Shown: positions 1 through 6,306, counted from the first letter of the stretch. The stretch: 8,638 nt of DNA from Bacteriovoracaceae bacterium (GCA_023250795.1 JAHFAB010000062.1:1-8638); one strand, 5' to 3'. Notes: generated by a model from the letters alone, not told the origin. Numbers and translations are program-made.

Positions 1-2973
1 GATGGAAAACAGATTACATATATTCTTGCTGGACTTCCAAAGATCAATGAGAAAGGGGACAAAGAGGTTCGTGATGCAATCATAGAGGCAACAAAGCAAA
101 TTGTTTCTGACTGGAACAAAGCCTTTCAAAAAGCTTTTGCTGGGACACTCGTTGAAAGAAAAAATGACGTTCTTGTTCTTAAAGTGGTGGGAGTTGATCT
201 AACAGAAGAACAAGCAGGCGAGCTCGGAGATCTTGAGCATAATTATATTTATTATGTTCAAAAACCAACTGAGTCAGGAATCATTGGATTGGGGGGTCCG
301 CATATGAATCCTCGCTCTGGAGTCATAGAGAACGCATCTGTTTTTATGTATGGCGGAAATATTTTGTCTTATGTGGAAATTTTGAAGAAAAGGGCTAAAA
401 ATGAAGTCGAATTTCTTGAGAACAGGGGTCTTTCAGATTCTAATCCAAAAAAGAAAGAACAGTCTTTTATTGATGATAAAAAGAGTTCAAATGATTCTAG
501 TCAAAGTCTTGGATTCGCCAAGGGAGCTGACAGTCAAGCTCTAGACATTGACAGTTCCAAAATATTAATTGATGAATCTTTTTTGGGTAAAATTTCCAAA
601 AAAAAATCATTACAAAACCCCCCACCATTGCTGACAACGGACCAACTTGAAAATCTTTCTCTCACGGGGAGCTTGAACGGCGAACAATTAGCTTTTCATG
701 AGGCTTTACAAGAAGCTCTTAAAAATAAAGAATTTTGGAATTCAGATAAAGTGGGAAGGCTCATTTTAGAAAAACAAATCAAATATGCCAACGATGCTGT
801 AAGGCCAAAACTTAAGTTTCAACTTATGAAAAAAGAGACACTGATTGCGCTCAAAGAAAACTTGAAAAAACAAAATATTTGTCTTCACGAGGGATCATCT
901 GAAACCAGTGAAAGTGAAAAGGTAGGCAAAATGAGTAGTCTCGCTTTAATGACCGCAATCTATAAAGCAACTTTAGCTCATGAATTAGGTCATAATTTGG
1001 GTCTTAGGCATAATTTTATTGCTTCTTACGATAAAACAAATTGGAAGTTTAACGAAGATGAAAAAACGATTCGTAATTACAGCTCTATCATGGACTATTT
1101 GGTGGATGATCATTTGACTTATGATGGTCTCGGGCCACAGGACGTGATGAGCTTAAGGGCGGTTTATGCAGGGTCTATCGAATTGAGAAAAGGTCAATTG
1201 AGTAGCCTTAAACAGTATAAAGAAGAACTTGGATCTGATTGGAGTAATGTGAACGATTCAGACGTCTCCAAGCTTCAAGTTAAAAAATACCATTTTTGCT
1301 CAGATGAGGACGTAGGCTATGCCCCTTATTGTGCTCGATTTGACAAAGGAACTACTCCTAAAGAAGTTGTAGATTTTTATACGCACCAATATAGGAGCAG
1401 GTACTCTATTGTTAATTTTGCTAATGATAAATTGCATTTTGAATCTAATAATCTAAATGGTTATGTCGAAAGATTGATCAATAGTTTTTTACCCGTACGG
1501 CAATTTTTGGATGAGTATAATTATCAGCTACACTTAATGAGTGAGTTTGATAAAAGAAGACAACTCAATATTTCAGAGATTAGAAGTTGGATTGCACCTT
1601 ATTCAGATGCAGCCATCCAAGCGATGAAATTTTTCCATGAAGTTGTTCGGTCTCCTGATGCACGTCTTAATTTCAATGACATTGGGGAAAGATTTCTGAA
1701 ACTTTCAAATGAAAGTTTGCTCGAGTTTAAGTGGTTAAACGACATCAAAATGAATGGTGCGAACGAAATCGATGACGACCGATTACAAATTCGGGGTGTT
1801 CAATATGATAAAGTTCTTGCTCTGATATTGCTTACAAATAGAAATTTTGGTTTTCCAAGGTACGAAAATGTTGATGGGAGTTCAATTTCTTTTGCAGAAT
1901 TCGAAAAAGACAACAACCTGAAATTAGAGGATCTTTATTACACTGTGGACTTACTTTCAACGATTTTGACAGATACGATCAAGCCCTTTTATGCTGATCT
2001 GACTGATGAAGCTAAATTAGGGAGGTTATCTCCGTTTGAGTTTAAGGCGGAATCCACTCAGCTCATGAAAGTATATGCCTTACTTGGATCAGTATTGAGT
2101 CTGAGGGTTAAAGCTTTGGATACTTCAGATAATTTGGCAGATCTTTTTACTGTATGGAGTGGGGATATTAAAAAGGCTCGCTCTAGAGCAAAGTTCGAAT
2201 CCTATAGTTCATTCCACGAAGTATCAGACCCCGATCTCAAAAAAATTGAAACTGGAAAGATGTCTTTTTGGGCATATGATCAGGCTTTGGCAACTAGAAA
2301 AATTATTGATCAAGTCAATGTCTTAGAGCGGGCTAAAGAAGTGAAAAAAATTCTGGCGCCTAAAATTACAAAATGGACGATTCCTGTTGTAAAATGTGCT
2401 TTGAAGGGGAATGTTTCGCAAGAAAATATTGAGAAAATGATAAAAAAATTCGATGATATAATTGAGTTAAACGCCGAAGTCCTCAAGCAAAATGGGATAT
2501 CTAAAGATTTAGCCCCCCAAATTAAGCAGTTGGGTTTCTCGTCTGTTGGTAATGTTGCGCTCTTTATATTGTCTAAAGCAAATCAACTTCATATGAACCA
2601 ACAGAGACTGAGTTCCCATAAGCTTGCATTAGAAGTAGAATCTACTAAAATTATGGTAGAAGCCATGATGGAAGAGTCTCCTTTGATCGCCATTGTGCTA
2701 GAGTCTCTATTAGAAACCGAAGGCAAAGTGAAAACAGCATTCTCTGGTATGCAGTCTCATTTGAAAAAAGATTTCAAGGAGATGCCAACCATAGAGTCTA
2801 TGATCAATGAACTTCCCTTTGAAACATTGAGTGAAATGCGTCTCCCCCCTAATTTAGAGCAAATTGTTCAGCATCAATGGATTCACACAAAACAGAAGCG
2901 GCTTTTTGACTCTATACAAACAATTAGCAATATTTTACAAGAAGTTGACGGCGGGATCTACCACGAAAACTAA
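1..2973 (+). CDS. Zinc-dependent metzincin-type metalloprotease, DUF5117/DUF4953-like, 5' end outside window
   Basis: The frame is open from base 1, so the true start lies upstream; the GTG at 184 is only the first possible internal start. 990 residues are visible. Near the N-terminus (visible residue about 38) is WNKAF, then NPRSG near residue 103, both typical of the segment before the catalytic site in DUF5117/DUF4953 proteases. The zinc site HELGHNLGLRH lies at 979-1011 (His327, Glu328, His331, His337 of the visible frame), an HExxHxxGxxH motif, and a Met-turn SIMDY follows with its Met at 1090. Between NPRSG and the zinc site is a Lys/Ser/Asn-rich, probably flexible stretch. The roughly 620 residues after the Met-turn are mostly predicted helical and carry no motif I recognise. 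The family is normally exported and often lipid-anchored, but the signal region is not in view. It probably degrades proteins in or outside the periplasm; the substrate is unknown. The 3' end overlaps the methyltransferase gene. Confidence 0.9.
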   Translation, partial: DGKQITYILAGLPKINEKGDKEVRDAIIEATKQIVSDWNKAFQKAFAGTLVERKNDVLVLKVVGVDLTEEQAGELGDLEHNYIYYVQKPTESGIIGLGGPHMNPRSGVIENASVFMYGGNILSYVEILKKRAKNEVEFLENRGLSDSNPKKKEQSFIDDKKSSNDSSQSLGFAKGADSQALDIDSSKILIDESFLGKISKKKSLQNPPPLLTTDQLENLSLTGSLNGEQLAFHEALQEALKNKEFWNSDKVGRLILEKQIKYANDAVRPKLKFQLMKKETLIALKENLKKQNICLHEGSSETSESEKVGKMSSLALMTAIYKATLAHELGHNLGLRHNFIASYDKTNWKFNEDEKTIRNYSSIMDYLVDDHLTYDGLGPQDVMSLRAVYAGSIELRKGQLSSLKQYKEELGSDWSNVNDSDVSKLQVKKYHFCSDEDVGYAPYCARFDKGTTPKEVVDFYTHQYRSRYSIVNFANDKLHFESNNLNGYVERLINSFLPVRQFLDEYNYQLHLMSEFDKRRQLNISEIRSWIAPYSDAAIQAMKFFHEVVRSPDARLNFNDIGERFLKLSNESLLEFKWLNDIKMNGANEIDDDRLQIRGVQYDKVLALILLTNRNFGFPRYENVDGSSISFAEFEKDNNLKLEDLYYTVDLLSTILTDTIKPFYADLTDEAKLGRLSPFEFKAESTQLMKVYALLGSVLSLRVKALDTSDNLADLFTVWSGDIKKARSRAKFESYSSFHEVSDPDLKKIETGKMSFWAYDQALATRKIIDQVNVLERAKEVKKILAPKITKWTIPVVKCALKGNVSQENIEKMIKKFDDIIELNAEVLKQNGISKDLAPQIKQLGFSSVGNVALFILSKANQLHMNQQRLSSHKLALEVESTKIMVEAMMEESPLIAIVLESLLETEGKVKTAFSGMQSHLKKDFKEMPTIESMINELPFETLSEMRLPPNLEQIVQHQWIHTKQKRLFDSIQTISNILQEVDGGIYHEN

Positions 2974-4087
2974 ACTTGAAATCACAGATCTCTCTCGTGG
3001 TGGGTCGGGTGTGGCTCGTGATGCTTCAGGGAGGGTCATTTTTGTGCCTTGGGCCATGCCGGGTGATGTGGTTGAGGTGGAGATTTTAGAGGGTAAAAAA
3101 TCGGCAAAGAAAAACTATGCCCAAGCAAGGCTTCTTTCTATTCTCAAGCCTTCTCCAGAGCGTGTGTTGGCGCCTTGTCCCATTTTTACAAAATGTGGGG
3201 GGTGCCAATGGCAGCATGTCCCCTACTCTCTTCAGTGGAAAACCAAGTCAAATGGGGTCAAGCAGGCATTAGAAAGAGTACAAGTGGCTCTTCCTGAAAA
3301 AAGTTTCGAATTATTTCCAGCCGAAAAAATCTGGGGTTATCGCAACCGAGTCCAACTGAGAGGTTACAAGAACCAGATGGGATTTTATGGTTCTGGGACC
3401 AACGATCTCATACCGGCTGAAAAGTGCCCGATTGCGAGAGAAGAAATCAATGCTGAATGGGAAAAAATAAAAGCGAAGGGCAGTCTTCTAGCAAAGCCAT
3501 ATAAGGTGGAAATCGAAGTGACTTCGCCACCTACTTCTTTAGGCGAAGTAGGTGTGACGTGGAACTCTCCCCACGCTGCTTCAGGGTTTCGACAAATACA
3601 CGACGAACAAAATGAGAAGCTCAGACTATGGATTTCCGGGGTCATCACTCCGGGACAAGAGGTTTACGATCTTTATGGGGGTTCTGGAAATTTGTCGCTT
3701 CTTTTAGCGCCAAAGATGAAATCCGTAGAATGCGTAGATTCATACTTATCTGCTTCTAAGATTCAGTTTCCCACGAATATGACTTTTCATAGGTCTTCTG
3801 TTTTATCTTGGCTTCAAAAAAAAGCTAAAAGTGTAGATCAAGCAACTTCAAAAGCCGCCATTTTAGATCCTCCACGAATTGGGCTCAGTCATGAATTTTC
3901 AGAAATCGCCCAAGCTTTAGAAGCATTAGGCGTTCGTCAGTTGGTTCTGGTGGGCTGCGATGTTGACGTTTGGGCAAAAGATATTTCTAAGTTTCTCAAA
4001 AGAAAATGGACGCTCCAAAAAGTCGCGGTCTTTGATTTTTTCCCTCAAACCCCACATGTTGAGTCTGCTGGGTTATTGTCTAATTGA
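2945..4087 (+). CDS. RlmD/RlmCD/TrmA-family 23S rRNA (or tRNA) uracil-C5 methyltransferase
   Basis: Class I SAM-dependent enzyme expected to make 5-methyluridine in RNA. An N-terminal TRAM RNA-binding domain (KLEITDLSRGGSGVA...) is followed by an iron-sulfur site: CPIFTKCGGC gives three cysteines in C-x5-C-x2-C, with a fourth in AEKCPIA. The SAM loop is DLYGGSGNLSLLL, followed by LDPPR, the catalytic-cysteine segment LVGCDVDVWAKD and the C-terminal FPQTPHVE carrying the general-base Glu. The four cysteines favour the RlmC/RlmD branch over TrmA. At about 380 residues it is shorter than E. coli RlmD (about 433), mainly in the central domain. The start is uncertain: there is no ATG before the TRAM domain. 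TTG 2945 gives a 29-bp overlap with the protease and begins just before the domain; TTG 2906 and TTG 2864 are in-frame alternatives, and none has a clear Shine-Dalgarno sequence. Translation is probably coupled to the upstream gene. Confidence 0.85.
   Translation: MTAGSTTKTKLEITDLSRGGSGVARDASGRVIFVPWAMPGDVVEVEILEGKKSAKKNYAQARLLSILKPSPERVLAPCPIFTKCGGCQWQHVPYSLQWKTKSNGVKQALERVQVALPEKSFELFPAEKIWGYRNRVQLRGYKNQMGFYGSGTNDLIPAEKCPIAREEINAEWEKIKAKGSLLAKPYKVEIEVTSPPTSLGEVGVTWNSPHAASGFRQIHDEQNEKLRLWISGVITPGQEVYDLYGGSGNLSLLLAPKMKSVECVDSYLSASKIQFPTNMTFHRSSVLSWLQKKAKSVDQATSKAAILDPPRIGLSHEFSEIAQALEALGVRQLVLVGCDVDVWAKDISKFLKRKWTLQKVAVFDFFPQTPHVESAGLLSN
3522..3554 (+). repeat. Two mutually exclusive inverted repeats inside the methyltransferase gene
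   Basis: CACCTACTTC (3528-3537) and GAAGTAGGTG (3545-3554) form a perfect 10-bp stem with a 7-nt loop. CTTCGCC (3522-3528) pairs equally well with GGCGAAG (3542-3548), so the two stems compete for the same bases. There is no T-tract after it and the reading frame passes through (PPTSLGEVGV), so it is not an intrinsic terminator. It lies in the shortened, poorly conserved part of the central domain. A role is not known. Confidence 0.6.
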
Positions 4088-4118
4088 CACCTCTTCATGA
4101 AGCTTTTAGTGTAGGGGA

Positions 4119-4892
4119 ATGATATTCCACTCGAAAGCATCTTTCAGTTTAGTACTTCTCCTTTCCGCGTTTGTCCAAAGCTGCGCTACTACTGGGATTA
4201 AAACTCTCAGTCCAACTCAAAGAGCAAAACTTATTGTGCAAGTCGCCAACGGAGCTCTATTGGAGGGTGATCCGACAGGAGCGCTCCAGCATTTGGCTAA
4301 AGCGGAAGAGAGTGATCCAAATTTACCCGAGCTTCATCACACGAAGGCTTTGGCTTATCACGCAAAACATGATGATATTCGGGCCATTGCAGAGGCAAGG
4401 TTAGCAGTATCTATCCAACCTGCTTATTCAGAAGCCAATAATACTTTGGGGAAATTACTTTTAGATCAAGGTCGTTATGATGAAGCGGAAAAACCGCTCA
4501 TGGTTGCAGCTACAAATCCACTTTATCGTGATTCTTATAGGGCTTATACGAATTTGGGGATTTTATATTATAGGAAGGAGGACGATAAAAAATCTGAAGA
4601 TGCCCTGAGTAAAGCGATCCAAGAATCTCCCACACTTTCATGTATTGCTTATTACTATATGGGGCATATTCATCTGAAAAATGGGTCGGTTCTTACTGCT
4701 CTTGGGGATTACGAAAAAGCTTCTCAAAAATTTTGTGCTGGATTTGCAGATGCACATTTGGCAGTAGGAGTCTTGTATGAAAAAAATAAAGATTATGAAC
4801 ATGCCAGAAAAAAATTCTTGGACATCAAACAAAGTTTTCCGAATACTAAAATAGCTGAACAGGCCATGGAACATTTGAAATATATTCCCTAA
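4119..4892 (+). CDS. TPR-repeat outer-membrane-type lipoprotein, PilF/PilW-like
   Basis: 257 residues. A short signal peptide (basic start, hydrophobic SFSLVLLLSAF) ends at FVQSC, a lipobox-like site with Cys22 as the likely lipidated residue; Gln at -2 is not classical. The rest is helical tetratricopeptide repeats, about six units at residues 35-67, 70-103, 104-137, 142-173, 175-208 and 210-243, with typical G/A/Y spacing such as NTLGKLLLDQGRYDEAEKPL and TNLGILYYRKEDDKKSEDAL. PilF/PilW lipoproteins of similar size and repeat number help localise and assemble the type IV pilus secretin. The gene immediately precedes a RodZ-like gene, which matches the pilF-rodZ order known in gammaproteobacteria and supports this reading. 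ATG 4119 is the first possible start because TAG at 4107 closes the frame; the purine run AGGGGA abuts it, an unusually short spacing. Cys175 and Cys206 could pair in the periplasm. A generic TPR lipoprotein is the alternative. Confidence 0.85.
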   Translation: MIFHSKASFSLVLLLSAFVQSCATTGIKTLSPTQRAKLIVQVANGALLEGDPTGALQHLAKAEESDPNLPELHHTKALAYHAKHDDIRAIAEARLAVSIQPAYSEANNTLGKLLLDQGRYDEAEKPLMVAATNPLYRDSYRAYTNLGILYYRKEDDKKSEDALSKAIQESPTLSCIAYYYMGHIHLKNGSVLTALGDYEKASQKFCAGFADAHLAVGVLYEKNKDYEHARKKFLDIKQSFPNTKIAEQAMEHLKYIP

Positions 4893-4893
4893 A

Positions 4894-5844
4894 ATGACTA
4901 TTGATCAAAATCAAAATTTAGGTGGATTTTTGCGGCAAGAGCGAGAAAAACGCGGAATTACTCTTGAGCAAATAGCTTCCGCAACCAAAATTAATATAAA
5001 GTTGTTGTATTTTTTAGAGGCTGATCAATACTCTGAACTTCCCGCAAAGCCTTTTATCAGGGGGTTTGTCGTGGCTTATGCAAAATTTATTGGATTAAAC
5101 TCGAAAGAGGTCTTGCTTCACTTTAATTTATATTTGGAACAGAAGTCTTTTGATCGTTTGATTAGAGATCAAGGGCACAGCGGATATGCATTCGAGAAAA
5201 AAGAGTCTGAACAGAGCCGGGTGGTCCTTTGGTTTATAATGGGTGGGTTTGTGCTTTTTGGGGGGGTGATGATTTTGATACTTAAACCCACTTTTCATCA
5301 TCATAATACACCTTCTCGTATTGAAAAACTTCGAACATTGCGAGCTATTGTCCAGAGTCCGGCTATTTCTACCCCTTCTGTGTTACCGAGTCCAAGTATT
5401 GCTCCAAGTCCTAGTTCTACTGTGACTCCAAGTTTAAAGTTAAAAGTAATTCAAGATCCTCTGAATTCAGGATCAAATTTGAACACAAAAGAGGTAAAGT
5501 ACAAGGTTTTGTTCAAAGCTCTGGTAGATGTTTGGGTAAGGTACCAAGTCGATGACAAAGCTGTGATGAAATTTCCTCTGAGAAAGGATAGAATTTTGGT
5601 TTTGAAAGTGCAGAAAGAATTTAGATTTCAAACTTCTGATCCCAAGGGGGTGAGTATTAACATTAATAGCCAAGGCTATAAGGTCTTACAGCTGGATCCA
5701 CGTGTGGTTTTTCGTCAAAAAAATGCCACACTTTTTATTCCCTCCGAAACCGCTGAGAAAACGCAAGATCCATTCCCTGGGGAGAAACCGCTTCCTTCTA
5801 ATCCGCCGCCGTCGCGCATTGCAGCACCGTTACCCACGCAATAG
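4894..5844 (+). CDS. rodZ: RodZ-like cytoskeletal protein (HTH_25 domain, one membrane segment, DUF4115-like domain)
   Basis: 316 residues, close to the 337 of E. coli RodZ. Residues 9-80 are a Cro/C1-type helix-turn-helix (LGGFLRQEREKRGITLEQIA, then FLEADQYSELPAKPFIRGFVVAYAKFIGL), the RodZ cytoplasmic domain that contacts MreB. One membrane span covers residues 110-131 (VVLWFIMGGFVLFGGVMIL). A Ser/Pro/Thr-rich periplasmic linker (about 155-180) leads to a beta-rich domain (about 200-265, VKYKVLFKALVDVWVRYQVDD), like the DUF4115 domain, and a Pro-rich tail. Known RodZ proteins link MreB to the cell-wall elongation machinery and set rod shape. The start is one base after the stop of the TPR lipoprotein gene with no clear Shine-Dalgarno sequence, so the two are probably translationally coupled. 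The family is clear; function as an MreB partner is inferred from domains and gene order. Confidence 0.85.
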   Translation: MTIDQNQNLGGFLRQEREKRGITLEQIASATKINIKLLYFLEADQYSELPAKPFIRGFVVAYAKFIGLNSKEVLLHFNLYLEQKSFDRLIRDQGHSGYAFEKKESEQSRVVLWFIMGGFVLFGGVMILILKPTFHHHNTPSRIEKLRTLRAIVQSPAISTPSVLPSPSIAPSPSSTVTPSLKLKVIQDPLNSGSNLNTKEVKYKVLFKALVDVWVRYQVDDKAVMKFPLRKDRILVLKVQKEFRFQTSDPKGVSININSQGYKVLQLDPRVVFRQKNATLFIPSETAEKTQDPFPGEKPLPSNPPPSRIAAPLPTQ

Positions 5845-5848
5845 TTAT

Positions 5849-5885
5849 AAGTTATCCACACGTATATACCAAGTTATCCACACGT
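5849..5885 (+). repeat. Tandem 15-bp direct repeat, each copy containing a perfect DnaA box
   Basis: AAGTTATCCACACGT occurs at 5849-5863 and 5871-5885, a period of 22 bp, about two helical turns, which puts both copies on the same DNA face. Each contains TTATCCACA, the perfect consensus DnaA box (5852-5860 and 5874-5882). It begins five bases after the RodZ-like stop codon. Confidence 0.85.
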
Positions 5886-6001
5886 CACAACTATATGAAT
5901 TAATTAAATATTTTTCCTTATATGCACGTTTTTTTTGAGTTTAGTAAAAAGTTATCCCCAGTTCCTTGTCTAGAGCAGGTTTTCGTAAGCTGTGGTTAAA
6001 T

Positions 6002-6022
6002 AATGTCAGGAAAATGTCAGGA
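6002..6022 (+). repeat. Tandem direct repeat AATGTCAGGA, 11-bp period
   Basis: AATGTCAGGA is present at 6002-6011 and 6013-6022 with one base between. It sits beside the minus-strand DnaA-like box. It could be a paired protein-binding site read on one DNA face, or, if transcribed, two unpaired TCAGGA motifs that extend the GGA-rich run of the element downstream. No function can be assigned. Confidence 0.6.
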
Positions 6023-6040
6023 TTATCAACGATACTTGAG

Positions 6041-6048
6041 GATTTTTT
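6041..6048 (+). repeat. Left target-site duplication GATTTTTT
   Basis: This 8-mer directly abuts the outer end of the left inverted arm, and the identical 8-mer abuts the outer end of the right arm. The T-run makes it low in complexity, but the exact match at both boundaries is the pattern left by transposition. Confidence 0.65.
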
Positions 6049-6130
6049 GAACATACTTCAAAACTTAAGGTAAATTTCGTGGGGTATTTTTTCAAAGTCA
6101 TCTCATTTTTAATCTTTTAAAATATATGGA
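6049..6130 (+). repeat. Left inverted arm of the MITE-like element
   Basis: 82 bp, AT-rich, matching the right arm as reverse complement at 81 of 82 positions. The near-identity of the arms suggests a recent insertion or selection for base pairing, since the one difference preserves pairing in RNA. Confidence 0.9.
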
Positions 6131-6202
6131 TGAGTGAGGCTTTGGGAGGACATGGATGTCCACAGCTCATGGAGGAGCGTGAGGGTCCCAAGGCAGGATG
6201 CC
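6128..6202 (+). ncRNA. Putative CsrA/RsmA-binding hairpin RNA in the element core
   Basis: Seven GGA triplets fall in 75 nt (starting at 6128, 6145, 6148, 6154, 6171, 6174 and 6196). Three local hairpins place GGA in the loop: GGACATGGATGTCC (6148-6161, loop TGGA), GCTC-ATGGAG-GAGC (6165-6178) and GGCA-GGA-TGCC (6192-6202). The first two can be enclosed by an outer stem of GCTTTGGGA (6139-6147) with TCCCAAGGC (6186-6194), which competes with the third for 6192-6194. CATGGATG and CAGGATG match the known CsrA/RsmA core CANGGAYG/CAGGAUG. The reverse strand of the core has only two GGA triplets, so the signal is strand-specific. No dedicated promoter is evident; transcription could come from read-through of the RodZ-like operon. 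Titration of a CsrA-type protein is inferred, not shown. Confidence 0.4.
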
Positions 6203-6216
6203 GTGCCGACACCTCT

Positions 6217-6298
6217 TCCATATATTTTAAAAGATTAAAAATGAGATGACTTTGAAAAAATACCCCACGAAATTTATCTTAAGTTTTGAAGTATGTTC
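6217..6298 (-). repeat. Right inverted arm of the MITE-like element
   Basis: Reverse complement of the left arm with one difference (T6277 opposite G6070). Its outer end is followed at once by the second GATTTTTT copy, whose last base is the first base of the TTA that forms the permease stop codon on the minus strand. Confidence 0.9.
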
Positions 6299-6306
6299 GA
6301 TTTTTT
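6299..6306 (+). repeat. Right target-site duplication GATTTTTT
   Basis: Identical to 6041-6048 and directly adjoining the right arm. Base 6306 is also the first plus-strand base of the permease stop codon (TTA, 6306-6308), so the pre-insertion sequence would have had the same stop codon. Confidence 0.65.

Larger units (their letters stand above)
5849..6031. other. DnaA-box cluster with AT-rich segment (candidate replication-origin-like or DnaA-titrating locus)
   Basis: Perfect boxes TTATCCACA lie at 5852-5860 and 5874-5882 (plus). One-mismatch boxes are TTATCCCCA at 5952-5960 (plus) and TGTGGTTAA at 5991-5999 (minus-strand TTAACCACA). Weaker matches are TTATCAACG at 6023-6031 and TTACCCACG at 5830-5838 inside the end of the RodZ-like gene. 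Between the second and third boxes, 5886-5950 is strongly AT-rich (AATTAATTAAAT and an 8-T run at 5929-5936), as a DNA-unwinding element would be. The position between two gene ends means it is not the promoter region of either neighbour. Against an origin: no dnaA, dnaN, rnpA, mnmG or parAB is in view, and flanking genes point toward the region rather than away from it. Confidence 0.5.
6049..6298. mobile_element. MITE-like element: 82-bp inverted arms around an 86-bp GC-rich core
   Basis: The left arm is 6049-6130 and the right arm 6217-6298. They are reverse complements over 82 bp with a single mismatch (G6070 against T6277, still a G-T/G-U pair); after one more mismatch three further pairs extend the stem to 6134 and 6213. 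The outer ends read GAACATACTTC. Arms are about 26% GC, the core (6131-6216) about 60% GC. The element is flanked by an exact 8-bp duplication, GATTTTTT. It encodes no transposase, so it would be non-autonomous and mobilised by an enzyme elsewhere. I cannot name an IS family; 8-bp duplications occur in several. The insertion point is at the last base of the permease stop codon, leaving that gene intact. An alternative is an inverted duplication made by snap-back replication, but the flanking duplication argues for transposition. Confidence 0.75.

Noticed and set aside
4638..4874. Minus-strand open frame within the TPR lipoprotein gene
   Set aside because: Antisense shadow of a well-supported TPR gene. 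The same applies to the open frames at 3385-3648, 5473-5673, 6399-6626, 7682-7867 and 8396-8635.
5886..5936. dif-like XerCD site or intrinsic terminator in the AT-rich segment
   Set aside because: The AATTAATTAAAT stretch does not match the two-arm dif consensus, and the 8-T run at 5929 has no stable stem just before it.
5702..5938. Plus-strand 78-codon frame overlapping the end of the RodZ-like gene
   Set aside because: It starts at a GTG inside the RodZ-like gene and runs through the DnaA-box repeats; the sequence is basic and low in complexity with no ribosome site.
6152..6238. Small ORF in the element core (28 codons from ATG 6152, ending TAA), preceded by GGGAGG
   Set aside because: The purine run is only two bases from the ATG, the peptide runs through hairpins and into the right arm, and its composition follows the RNA structure. 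A second ATG at 6156 has better spacing but gives only eight codons. No support for a real peptide, although overlap of a ribosome site with GGA motifs is also how CsrA targets look.
6049..6298. Simple bidirectional terminator as full explanation of the palindrome
   Set aside because: Stems of 82 bp with an 86-bp structured GC-rich core and flanking 8-bp duplication go far beyond a terminator, and the minus strand lacks a T-tract after the hairpin.
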